A stretch of 64,000 nucleotides of DNA from Trachythela sp. YZ-2020 (taxonomy: Eukaryota > Cnidaria > Anthozoa > Malacalcyonacea > Clavulariidae), in assembly GCA_016169945.1 (NCBI GenBank), contig JADLSH010000393.1:9275501-9339500 (forward strand). Direction: 5' to 3'. The notes beneath the pieces are model-generated. The model ran no database searches, was not told the DNA's origin, and saw only the letters and a list, made by a program, of their open reading frames with translations. Of the stretch, positions 22,856-33,243 are shown one piece after another; the stretch's first letter is position 1; each line of letters starts with the position of its first letter. The position numbers and the translations under genes are program-made.

Positions 22856-24229
22856 TGTCTCACAGTGGCGGCGGAACATTAGTTTGGTTGGGGGGCATGG
22901 GGGGATAAGAAAACTGTAGGGTGGTCCGGGTGCATACTCCCCCGTAACATTTTGAATTCTGGAGTCTCTGAAATGGCATTTCCTGCGTTCTGGGGAAGAT
23001 TTGACATGCAGAAACCAGGTTATTTTGTTGATTTTGCATTTCAGGCAGCAAAGAATCTGACGTCTTAAAATTTCCTTTCAATTTCCTTGCTTGAGGCTAA
23101 ATTTCCTTGCCATTTCCTTGTAAATCTTATTTCCTTGCATTCTTCACTGCAAAGGCCAAAATATCCTTTTGCAGGGAAATTTCCTTGCAAGTGGAAGCCC
23201 TGAATTCGATTGACGTTATTAACCAGCCTCGTCCCCAGGCGCTTGGTTTACTTAATACTACGCGGCTACGTGGGGCGCGCGCGGGAGACACGCTAGGAGG
23301 AGCTGACTCGTCCTGCGCCGCGCCACGAACCCACGCAATATCCACGCATCCGAGTTTCACCATTATTAACAAATGGTTATTAACCAATAACAACGTAAGC
23401 GGTCAGGTGTGCCTAAGCTATGACCTTAGGCTTAGGAAATAAAATCTCAGTTTTTAATTCTGTGCGACCACTAAATACTGGAAATGCCGTGAGTGAAGAA
23501 ACGTAAAGGTTTAACACAGCCACAGCGCAAAGGTTCGATTTGTTGTGTTTTTCTCTGTAGTTTGGGGAATATTTTCAATAAGAACCACGCGACATGCACT
23601 GAACAAGTTGTCATCAATAATTGCAAACTCTCTCTCTACGGATAAAATTTGAAAAACGTTACCCTTAATAACTAATCCAATTTTTTCTCTTTTTCAAAAA
23701 TGTTTTTTACATATGAGAGATTTATCTTTAAGCTTTCTGAATATGTGAAAATAGAAAAATGTTTTGAAGTTCTAGGGTGTTCTATAACCTTAACGTGGCT
23801 GATCCAGGACCCATTGATGCGACTGTTATTTGCGAAATATACAATATAAATACTGTTAATACAGTCTATTCAATAATTGTGCTGTAAGTATCTTAAACTG
23901 AAAGAGTGCATTCTTTATTATAGTCCACCGTTTTACGTGCATGCTTACGATGTAAAATCAAATACGTGCATGTATTCCCTGATAAAACAACGAACTGAAA
24001 TCATTTTTAAGTTCGAGATAACTGGGTAAATTTGATCAAGGGAAGCAAAATTAGTTCGAGATAGCGAGGAGTTCGAGTTAACCGAGTTCGAGGTAACCGA
24101 GTAAAAATGATTGAAATAGTATGGGCAGATCCACTGGAAATGGTTTTACGTTCGAGATAGCGGGGAGTTCGAGATAGCGGGGAGTTCGAGATAGCGGGGT
24201 TCTACTGTATTAGACAAGTCAGCATCTTG
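22856..24229. other. Non-coding remainder of the repeat field
   Basis: It contains a one-ended CAGCCTCGTCCCCAGGCG fragment at 23222, a CpG-rich patch to about 23350, and the tandem GTTCGAGATAGCGGGGA units of the pogo-like right end (24060-24207). No gene was recognised. Confidence 0.45.
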
Positions 24230-24600
24230 CATAAAAAAGCGTCGTGATATGATTGGTTTAACCGCTAATTGTCAGTAATTATGCACGAGGTATGGTAATT
24301 AACCTTGAAGATACCGACATTTTATGAAATAAATTAATTTATTGCCTGGTTAAACACAGAGACACAGCTAAGTCAACTTTAAACTTCAGCACTTTCAGAA
24401 CTTGAGACAATTTCTAAACGTTTGATTTTTTCAAGGTAAAATATTTTTATGCATTCCCTATAAGATTTGTACTGCTAAAGGTAATATAGAGCAAGTATAT
24501 ATAACGAAAAGGTAAAGTGAATAGGCATATCACCATATATTATAGTTCATATAGCGTGATATAATAGCATAGGAGTGACCCAATTGAGTCAAACAATGAG
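24230..24600 (+). repeat. Diverged ~360-bp direct repeat, right copy
   Basis: Counterpart of 17740-18095. It ends about 450 bp upstream of the signal-peptide exon at 25053, so it could be part of that gene's upstream region or simply an older segmental duplication. Confidence 0.6.
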
Positions 24601-25052
24601 CGTCGTAACTGTAGCTAGCAATTGGACAAAAGCGATTAATTAATGATCTTTCGAAAGTCTTTCAGTACATTTTAGCAAAATCAGATCTATTTTTCAGTAT
24701 AACTAAAATTGATTTAGGTCTTTGTTTAGTTCTGGCTCAATATCGGGCCACGCGATGCCCTACCATGCATCGGGACATCTGTGGCGGCTGACGACATGAA
24801 CCCGTAAAACGACTGAATAGTATAGCTAGTGCCTGTGGTTGTTTGTATGCATGCATCTGTCAAGGACTCATTCGTCTTTTGCTATACTCCATGTTTAGCA
24901 CCTCAACGTCTACAATTTTTTTAGGCCGACAAAGCTATATGATGTATTAGGAAACCCAACATCTCCTTTATAGAGTTCCAGACAAATAGACCGAAACGAT
25001 TGAGTTGTCTGCATAATATCTTCATGGATTAATTTGTCGTCTTATTTACAGA

Positions 25053-25177
25053 ATGATGAAGATTTTGATATTAATTTTCCTGTTGGTATTACAAGTGTGC
25101 TGTGTTACTGTCTTAGCGGATATTTCTTCAGAAAGCCAAGATGAAATTGAGGATATTTTAACTGACATGGATTCAAG
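25053..25177 (+). CDS. Peptide precursor, exon 1 (signal peptide and acidic pro-region)
   Basis: ATGATG at 25053; the first Met was chosen and either is possible. The hydrophobic core ILILIFLLVL is followed by small residues and a likely signal cleavage after VLA, then an Asp/Glu-rich pro-region. It ends TCA-AG before GTAAGA. The sequence TTTACAG just before the ATG could be an acceptor for an upstream non-coding exon. Confidence 0.7.
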
Positions 25178-28100
25178 GTAAGAAATATAGACATCATGCT
25201 GCAGGGACCGGATCTTGAATACTTAAAAGCGGAATGTCGACCAACGCAATTTTTTGTTCGGGAGTTGTAGAATCTATCTCTGAAAATTTTGAGTTATCGA
25301 ATTCTGAAATGCCATTTTTAGCCTTTTCTGAGCGGTTTTTGTCAGCAAGTTTTAGCACAGGCTGCCCAATCTTGGGTATAGAGTTGTATTAGTATACTAT
25401 AAGTTTGTTTAATAGTAAAAATATGTGATAAAATGTGTATTTTTTAAACTGATAAAATTTACTTGCCTAATTGGTAGTTTGTGTTCTCCTTTTATACCTT
25501 CTTTGTTGAGCAATTATAATAATTCATCGCGACTTTTCGCTTAATGCCTGCGGTCGCTACTGAATACATAATAAGTTAGAAGGCTACCGATTATCAACTA
25601 GCCCCGACTCGTCGAGACAAACATTTCAACTCGAAAATTCTCACCCTTAAATAGACAATTTGCATTATAGACTATTATTTTTTATCCCCGAGCCGGCGCG
25701 AAGCGCCGTGCGAGGGTACTAATTCCGCTCGGATATTTACACTCGGGTATGTGACAACATAGCGGAATGCAAAGTTGTCCGCCATTATGCAATGGACGGT
25801 TTTCTACGTTATGCGCATGCGCGAGTTCAGGCCGAGAGAAAACTGTTTTGTACTCGGGAGTCGGGACATAAAGAGACAAACAAAGTCTCTAAAACGAGAT
25901 AAATGAAATTATTTAGAGGAACATGGGGAAAAAAACAGTCAAAAGACCGAAGAAAGACAAGATTTTCGAGTTTTAAAGCGTTTTAAACGCGTAAGTGTCT
26001 ATTTTGTATACTTGCTTTTGCCGTTTGCCAATGCAGTATATTATAGTTTGTGGATTTGAAAATGCGTAGGTCATCCTGTGTGGTCAATACAACTTTGATT
26101 AATCTTAAAAGGTGTTTTAGTATTAATTCAAATACATTATATTTATAGAATAAGAAACAACATATTAAATCTCAAATAAAAATACTGTTAAAAACAAATT
26201 TCGAAATGTTTTCTGAGACTTCTAAGGTTGAATTTTACAGTAAATCAAAGCTAAAAGAGTACGTAATAACATACCTACTTTATATAGTTGGGCAATCTTA
26301 TCAATATTTTACCATTTTGTACAAAATAAAAGAAATATACAGTGTTGCGTGTTACCATGGTTACAGCGATCGACTCAGTACTTCATGTTACAATAACTTT
26401 TGGGGGAGTAAATTGTGTGGTTCGAATGGGCGAGGGGAAGGCGAGCAGCCCAGTGAACTCTATATATACTGGAACGATAACTGCGGCTCGAATTTTGAAG
26501 CTTCGTCTTGTAGGTATGATCCAGGCCCCTGCGCGGAAATTCACAAAATTCCGACTTTCCGTACGAAAAATTTGCATCATTTTATCGGAAAGTTATATAA
26601 TTTTTCAGCGTACTGTTTGTTAAGTCGAGCTTTTTTATGCCTCTGGGAAACTAGAGAAAGTCGTCTTTCAGAGTAAGTAAATTTGAGAAACATTTTGTTA
26701 TAGATAGCAAAGTTATCTCAACTTAGCTTTATATTTGATGAGTGAAAAACAAGTTCGCGCCAAAAAACATCGGCAAACTTTTGTTTTTTCAGGACTTTCT
26801 GTGAGGAATTTGAAAAGAACAAAGAGTAATATGGACTAAAGTTTCATCAATGTTAGCTTTTCATTTAATTTTTGTCTTATATATAGGTTATATATCACTA
26901 AAAATGAGTATTTTCGTGCAAAAACTTTTAACAAATTTTAACTCGCTCCAGTGCTCCGACTCTTCGTGACAAGCCCACGCAAAAAACACGCACATTTATA
27001 CCTACAATAACCATAGCAACGAGCTTCTATTGGCCGCCATCTTGGCTTCAGGCAAGTATGGGCATGTTTACCTACAGTTATCGTTCCAGTATATATAGAG
27101 TTCACTGGAGCAGCCTCGTACCCAGGCGCTTTAACGTGCTAAGCGGTTGCGTGACGCGCGCGTGGAAACTGAAGTGCGCAGCCACGACGGACGTGTGTTG
27201 TCCCGCGCGCTCTTCACGTAACCGTGTAGCAAGCAAAGCGCCTGGGTACGAGGCTGGAAGGCGAGGGGATTCTGCATGCATGTATTTCTAGTCTATGAAA
27301 ATAAAGCAATCTGATTGGCTAGCGAGCGTTTCAGAGCGGTCCGGAATTTTGCATCCGGCCCGCTATGAAACTCATCCGGCCCGCTCTGGATTACGCGACA
27401 AAACACAGGAGTGAAACAATTTTTAGATTAAAAAATCTACCCAAAAAGTTCAAAAAGCTAGCCTAACGATAGTTAGAGTACAAAAATGAATTGCATCAAC
27501 TCTAAAGGCTTCATACTAAGCACGATGCGTCGAGAAAACTGAAAACTAATACATTTGTTTTATTGCTCATGTATTTCAGTATTTGGCCACATTAAAGTTA
27601 AAAAAATACAGTTTAAACAGATATCATAGAAGAAAAAACTTTTCTCCATACATAAAACTTAAAAATATGGACCAACTGTAGTGAAAACATGATTTTTCTG
27701 CCTATTTGTTAAAGTACTTTTCGTATACATATTGTAAACAAAAATAAATTAAAGCCGTGGCCCTTGGCAAACAAAGTTGAGGCTATATGTTTTTTTACCG
27801 TGAAATGACCAGGAAAAAATTACAGCATACCTTGTTCATTGTCCAGTTTTAGTAGAAAGCGTTGATCGAAGTCAAAACACATGCATTCACTGCATGATTC
27901 ACTTTATGAGTTTTTTATGGCCAAAGCAAGTAAACACGAAGATATCCTTGTCGAAGAAACACGGAATACCAGAAAACCAGGCCAAAACCTTTCATTCCTA
28001 TGCTTTTATACTGCCATATTAGAAATATCGTGTACATTTTTACAGAAACTATGGTTTTTTGTGAGTTTCTTGCCAGTTTTCTTGAGTTTTCGTCTTCGTG

Positions 28101-31100
28101 TTTTCTTTTAACGTTCAAGCTCTGTGGTTCAAGTTTTGTCAGCCTCGCTTTGAATTCACAATTGCACTGATCTAAAATTATTTCGCTACACTGGATTTTC
28201 AATTTTAATAAATTCTTAAATTTTACCTATGTTAAAAAATAAACACGTTATTTACCGGCAGCGTCGGTCCGGATGAGAAAAACTGTGCCCTCGGTCTTGA
28301 AAACGTCCATCGCCCTTCGGGCTCGGGCCGTTTTCAAGACCTCGGGCACAGTTTTTCTCATCCGGACCTCGCAACCGGTAAATAACATATATATATTTTA
28401 TCTAGGCAAAAAAAAGTATATTGCCGGAAAGAACATACTAAAATTAGTAAAATTGCAAAGTTTGGTTGCGAAATGTTGTAAAATGCGGAAAATATAGCCT
28501 TGCAAAGTTTGCAAATTTGGTAACTTATGTATTACGTGCGGAAATTCCTACCACATTTGGCCGAAATGTGGTAGGAATTTCCGCACGCAATACAAAAGTT
28601 ACCAAATTTGCAAACTTTGCAAGGCTATATTTTCCGCATTTTACAACATTTCGCAACCAAACTTTGCAATTTTACTAATCTTATTATGTTCTTTGTAGCT
28701 GTTGTTTCCCTTTTACTTGCCTAGAACAAAATTTAGTCTATAATGCAAATTGTCTATTGCTTTATTCTCCAAGGAAATTCGACAGCATGTAGAACAAACA
28801 ATGATCTTGTCATATACCGGTATAACAATACTTTAACATCTCGTGCAATTTTGGAACCAATTTTTGATAAATAGAAATCGAAATCCCCGCTCCATTGATA
28901 CTGCAAAGACTGAAAATTGATACCGCAGCAACTTGGCGACCCTGGCCTTTTGTTGGCCTTCACTACCGTTGAGATTTACAGGAGGGTGTAACGCCAATCA
29001 GCGTACAGCATGCAAAATATACCAAACAGGTATTTGCGGTTACAGCCAGTCAATTACGATCGCGCTTGCGATTGTTTACATTTTTTTAAACATCTTTGCA
29101 GCATCAATAGAGCGGGGATTTCGATTTATATTGATCAAAAATTGGTTCCAAAATCGCACGAGATGTTAAAGTATTGTTATATGTGAAAAGATCAGTGTTT
29201 GTTCTACATGCTGGCGAATTTCCTTGGAGAATAAAGTAATTTAAGAGGGAGAATTTTCGAGTTGAAAGGTTTGTCTCGACGAGTCGGACAGAACCGTTAG
29301 CCTTCTAAGGGAGTATTCATTTTTTTAGAACGGGGGGGGGGGCAATCCGGTGGAATCGCTATAAGATGCAATGTATACGCTTGCTTAAAAAAATTACCCT
29401 CCTCTTGATCATAACTGACTTTTTGTAGCCCCCCCCCCTCCTCATCCCATCATCGTTCACTCAATAGAGACATGCCAAACAGGGCTAAAAATAACGGCCG
29501 GTAGGTGGCTGGACAAAATGACCGGTCAAATTGATTTTAGCTCGGTCAAATTCTTTTTCTGATCGGTCATTTTTAGAATGAGTAAAATACAGCAAATACT
29601 AAAAAAGATCACTATTAATGAGCGAGATATGATTTTATTACTTAATACGCATACACTAAAGACCGCTTTTAGAAATCACGTTGTAAAACAGGCAACGTTA
29701 TGAAATATACAGTCTTTCTCTGATACGATTTCAGCTGTGAGATGCCGGAAGAAAAAGACGATTTAACATTCTATAAAGTATTCAAATGTACCGGTCAAAA
29801 TGACGGGCGAGATAAAAGTGACCGGTCAAGGGGCATTTTTGGCCGGTTATTTTCCGTTGACCCGCCGTTATTTTAGCCCTACTAAATGATCAAATAGATT
29901 TAATTACATAGGCATAGCCAAAATACTAACTTAAATTAAACGATGGTCAACTCGAAACACGAAAGCTATTGCCACTTTGACCATCGTACAGTTGTTGTCA
30001 TGTTGAGTGTAGAAGTAATGCTACAGTAGCTCTCAAATGTCCATGGCCACTTTCTTAATATAATTTATGCCCTGTAGAGCAAATATAGGCACTGTTTCTG
30101 CTGTTTCAAAATAATGATGTCAATATGTCATAGGGTCCCGTTGAAAATTTAGTCCTGCGACTAGATACTGCTAAAGCAAGCGAATAATTATTCACTGGCC
30201 CCCCATTTGTAGTGTTATAAAAACAGGGTGACCCGCCTTTTTGAGCAAGTGAAAATTTAATGACCCACCCCTGGATTCCTCCGGCCTCCCCCTCTTCTAA
30301 AAAATGAATGCTCCCTAACCCTAGCGATCGCAGGCATCAAGCGAAAAGTCGTGATGATTTAATAGCTCAACAAAGAAGGAATAAAAGAAGAACACAAACT
30401 ACCAATTAGGCAAGTAAATGTTATTTTAAAAATACACATTTTATCACATTTTACTATTAGTATACTAATACAACTCTACCCAAGATTGGGCCGCTTGTGG
30501 TTTTAGCCGTTTTTGCTTTAAGAGCAGAAAAGTATAATTATTTAATAGATTTGGATTTTTTGTACATCAAAAATATTCAATCTATACCCCTTTTAGGAAA
30601 GCATATATTTATACTTATTTACAACACTGCTATACAGTATAATATTTTTACATAATCTGAGCTGAGCCTGAGGTAGGCCACAAACAGACTCTATATCTTG
30701 GAATGAGCACCCCCCAGTGGAAACGTTCTCGGTACGCCACTGCCATCAGTCATTACGTTATATATTATTATATCGTGGGATATAGCCATCCAATTGATCT
30801 TTTACCTGAATATTCAGATAATTTTTTGGTTGGCATTTATGTGAGATATATGTCAGTAGCAGTTCGTTTGAAGTTGTGAACAGATGTCATGAAGGCAATC
30901 TCACCGTTGTTACTTTGTTTATAAAGCCTTAATTTTGTTGACTTTAAAAAGTTGACTTTAAATTGGATGAAATTAAAGGAAGTGATGTACATTATTATAA
31001 TACAAGAAATAAACCATTGTTGATAGTCCCCTCTTGTAGAACTAATTGGGGTCATCAAACATCACAATATATGTTTCTTAAGGAATGGAATAACCTTCCA

Positions 31101-32523
31101 CTTTCATTTAAGGAACAGGTAGCTTTTTAGAATTTAAGAACAATTATCTTATCAACATTTCTTAACCGGATGTAATATTATTATACTATGATACTTGTTA
31201 GTAGTTAGTAATTAATTTATATATACTTTCTTTGAGGACCCTTATGAAAATCATCATAAAAGATTGTAATAAAAAAAGCAAAAAAAAACTGTGGTTAGGT
31301 TTGTTCAATATATGGGCTTGCCAGTACATACGAAGACGATTCTTTTCTTTGTTGTAGTCCCGTTGTGGAAAACCCTGTAAGAGAAAAGCGAGGATGGTTC
31401 AGCAACAACAACAACAACAACAACAACAATAACAACAACAACAACAACAACAATAACAACAACAATAACAATAACAACAACAACAAGTATTGTAAAGAAC
31501 CTTGTTACTGTTGGATCGGCCAGCAACATACCTCCAGTATTTATAAAAATTATGGAAAAATCCCGTGTCAAGGAAGTTCAGATTCGCACGCATGCGCATC
31601 AGCGTGCAAGAAAAAGTGTGGATGTAAGTAAAAAATTACCGATATATTTCAAAACTGATATCGCTCGTTCTCGTCAAAAATCACTTGCTCTCACAGACGA
31701 GCAAGTTTTCTATGACAAGTTTTTATATCACAAGTTTTATTTGCGAATTGCACTTGTGTACGTACAACAAATTTTCTATGACGAGTTTGTGGTTTTCTGA
31801 CCGCAATGATAGCCAATACAACAATAGATGGCTGACCAACCGCACCTACAGTAAGTGCTCAAATTACTTTGACAAGTTTTCTATGTTGACCCATACAGAC
31901 GAGCGAAATTTGCATGTACTTTGGCAATTTTTTCTATGACAAGTACTTGTCATATAAAACTTGCTCGTCTGTAAGAGGTTCAGTAGAGTCCTCTACCATT
32001 TAACCATCAAACAAGCCAACTATTAACTTTTCTACCGATCCCAGAAGAGCTGACCTATTACACTAGAACAGAAAGACTCCGTTCACATGGGACCGGACGA
32101 ATTCGAAACAGTATCATACTTGCATGATTTCGAGTTCACACGGGGCGCATTAAATCTAACGAATTCGAGTACATCTTATGATACGAATTCCAGACGGTTC
32201 CAAATTCGTCCGATCTTGTTGGAACGTAATTGACACAGCAATCTCATTGGTATCGATTGAAGAGTTCTCTTGCATGTATGATATATAAATATTTATGAAT
32301 TATTTCCTGCAGCTTTATTGCAGATTATATCAACAACTTTAGTTACCTGTGTGGATGCATGTATATTTAAATATTTATTTCCTGCTTTATTGCAGATTAC
32401 ATCAACAACTTTAGTTACCTGTGTGGAAAGATAAATGAAGAATACGACTCCGTACAGGGAGGACTTGGGTGTTACGCCAGTCACCAAGATCCAAATGCAG
32501 CTCACAGGAAGAAGAGAAGCCCC

Positions 32524-32559
<36 letters not shown>

Positions 32560-32833
32560 AACAACAATAATATCAACAATAATATCAACAATAATATCAA
32601 CAATTGTTTGTGTAGACAAAAAAGGGCAAACAACAACAATAACAACAATAATAACAACAATAACAACAACAATAACCACAACAATAACAACAACAATAAC
32701 TGTCACTGTGATTTCTTTGAGCTTTGGAATGCAGTTCGTTATCCTTACAAACGATTTTGTTGTAAAACCATAAAATGTCCAAGCTGGTTTAAGCTGTACC
32801 ATGGAGTATGCCGAAAACTAGTGTGCAGCAATG
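25053..32833 (+). CDS. Putative secreted asparagine-rich, cysteine-rich peptide precursor (unrecognised family)
   Basis: Predicted exons: 25053-25177, 31358-31623, 32396-32833 and probably more downstream. All junctions are GT-AG and the phases join (AG|T, then T|AT). The product starts with a signal peptide (MMKILILIFLLVLQV, then CCVTVLA), followed by an acidic stretch (SSESQDEIEDILTDMDS) and a dibasic site (VREKR). Then come 27 Asn, a nine-cysteine region spread over exons 2 and 3, a second basic site (HRKKR), another Asn run, RQKR, a third Asn run, and a final cysteine-rich segment (CHCDFFELW, KRFCCKTIKC, HGVCRKLVC). This layout is that of a secreted pro-peptide cut by furin-like enzymes. 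I do not recognise the cysteine pattern; antimicrobial, structural or toxin-like roles are all possible. The 3' end was not found. If the donor at 31624 is not used, a stop follows at 31629-31631, giving a short form. Confidence 0.6.
25681..26449. other. Interior of foldback element, no gene seen
   Basis: AT-rich DNA with a GC-rich patch GAGCCGGCGCGAAGCGCCG near 25690. The frames at 26206-26676 lack family resemblance. Confidence 0.4.
26450..27108. mobile_element. CCAGTGAAC-family element, copy C (6-bp target duplication)
   Basis: Ends CCAGTGAACTCTATATATAC then TGGAACGATAAC, and the exact complement at the right. AGCAGC lies on both sides (26444-26449 and 27109-27114). The interior differs from the copies at 33.2-34.6 kb. 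No coding frame. Confidence 0.8.
27111..27257. mobile_element. ~146-bp CCTCGTACCCAGGCG element
   Basis: CAGCCTCGTACCCAGGCGCTT pairs with AAGCGCCTGGGTACGAGGCTG. The middle is CpG-rich (CGCGCGCGTGG). Same family as 22743-22855. Confidence 0.7.
28247..28389. repeat. ~140-bp near-perfect palindrome
   Basis: GTTATTTACCGG, GGTCCGGATGAGAAAAACTG and CGGTCTTGAAAACG at the left are matched in reverse complement at the right (CGTTTTCAAGACC, CAGTTTTTCTCATCCGGACC, CCGGTAAATAAC). The centre is CCCTTCGGGCTCGGGC. Confidence 0.8.
28401..28730. repeat. ~330-bp long palindrome
   Basis: The arms share TCTAGGCAA, AAGAACAT, ATTAGTAAAATTGCAAAG, TTTGGTTGCGAAATGTTGT, GCGGAAAATATAGCCTTGC and TGCGGAAATTCCTACCACAT, with only a few mismatches and almost no loop (centre near 28562). 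A single-stranded copy would form a very stable hairpin. Confidence 0.85.
28762..29246. mobile_element. ~485-bp inverted-repeat element
   Basis: CTTTATTCTCCAAGGAAATTCG at the left edge and its complement at the right edge; inward, CAGCATGTAGAACAAACA, GTTTTGGAACCAATTTTTGA and TCGAAATCCCCGCT also pair. It splits the right arm of the large foldback element. Confidence 0.75.
29309..30315. mobile_element. 1-kb Harbinger-like non-autonomous element (TAA duplication)
   Basis: GGGAGTATTCATTTTTT at the left and AAAAAATGAATGCTCCC at the right, followed inward by G-rich or C-rich arms; TAA on both sides (29306-29308, 30316-30318). Removal restores the collinearity of the foldback right arm. A further hairpin (29481-29881, AGGGCTAAAAATAACGGC against GCCGTTATTTTAGCCCT) lies inside. 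It resembles the element at 11857-12756 in its ends. Confidence 0.8.
30496..31357. other. Intron DNA with LINE-like scraps
   Basis: CCAGTGGAAACGTTCTCGGTAC at about 30716 is an inverted copy of the end at 11036-11068. The stretch 30960-31130 resembles a degraded LINE C-terminus (LKEWNNLPLSFKEQVAF in one frame), which is weak evidence. Confidence 0.35.
31358..31623 (+). CDS. Peptide precursor, exon 2 (dibasic site, 27 Asn, Cys-rich)
   Basis: Acceptor TTTGTTGTAG. The reading is S-PVVENPVREKR-GWFS, 27 Asn (31404-31484), then KYCKEPCYCWIGQQH and further cysteines to ACASACKKKCG. Two fates are possible at the 3' end: splicing at GTAAGT (31624), which keeps the phase of exon 3, or read-through to TAA two codons later. 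Confidence 0.62.
32324..32467 (+). repeat. 72-bp tandem duplication spanning the exon 3 acceptor
   Basis: CTTTATTGCAGATTATATCA at 32313 and CTTTATTGCAGATTACATCA at 32385 are followed by the same ACAACTTTAGTTACCTGTGTGG. Only the downstream copy stays open; the upstream copy meets TAA after 15 codons. Confidence 0.8.
32396..32833 (+). CDS. Peptide precursor, exon 3 (two Asn runs and Cys-rich segments)
   Basis: Acceptor CTTTATTGCAG, donor GTATGT. In order: YINNFSYLCGKINEEYDSVQ, GLGCYASHQDPNAAHRKKR, an Asn/Ile run (32524-32604), CLCRQKR, an Asn run (32629-32700), then CHCDFFELWNAVRYPYKRF and CCKTIKCPSWFKLYHGVCRK. The frame is open over all 145 codons. Confidence 0.55.
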
Positions 32834-33243
32834 GTATGTTGGTATTACGCTTGTTAGCCTTACTTCTCCTTATCCAAACGATTACGTACAAACGTTACAA
32901 TGTCAGAATCACATTTTCCGGTTGTTGTATTAGAATAGACCACTTTGCTAATGCAAATTTTTCCTAGGCCCAGTCCTGCTTGGGTTAAAAAGACATTACT
33001 CGGTCTCGATTACTCGAGTAATGATTTTTGTCCCGAGGGAAGACTGGAACTAGGAAAATGCTCTGTTAATTCGCATTTCTTAAAATTAAGAAAAAATTGT
33101 ATTTATTGCTATAATAGCCTATAAAACTCGAAAAACACAACAAAAGAAAATTCGACGCGTACTGCCTAAAACATATATTGACTATAAAGGCCGTTTTCCA
33201 TTACGTCCGCTTTGTCCGCGCGGGCGGAGCGAACATGTTTCAA

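Larger units (their letters stand above)
18425..24207. mobile_element. 5.8-kb pogo/Tigger-like element with TA flanks
   Basis: The left end CAGTAGAACC (interrupted by an insertion) resumes as AGTAGAACCCCGCTATCTCG at 18720. The right end is CGAGATAGCGGGGTTCTACTG ending at 24207, preceded by tandem GTTCGAGATAGCGGGGA units. TA sits on both outer sides (18423-18424, 24208-24209). Ends of the CAGT.GAACC..CTATCTCGAA type are typical of pogo-class elements. No pogo transposase was recognised; the interior holds LINE pieces and small elements. Confidence 0.65.
25357..30495. mobile_element. Large foldback-type element with nested insertions
   Basis: The left arm (about 25357-25680: GCCCAATCTTGGGTATAGAG, GTATTAGTATACTA, CTTGCCTAATTGGTAGTTTG, GACTCGTCGAGACAAAC, TAGACAATTTGCATTATAGAC) is found inverted in the right arm (about 28733-30495). 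The right arm is broken by two further insertions (28762-29246 and 29309-30315). The whole lies in intron 1 of the peptide precursor gene. No transposase frame; target duplication not resolved. Confidence 0.7.

Noticed and set aside
26206..26676. 156-codon reading frame
   Set aside because: No family resemblance; it overlaps the left end of a small transposon.
31295..31599. Poly-Leu, poly-Val and poly-Cys reading frames on the minus strand
   Set aside because: They are the reverse reading of the AAC/AAT runs; codon changes favour the plus-strand Asn frame.
32293..32802. Long minus-strand frames of Val/Ile and Leu, and a plus-strand Thr frame
   Set aside because: Same reason: shadows of the Asn-rich exon 3.
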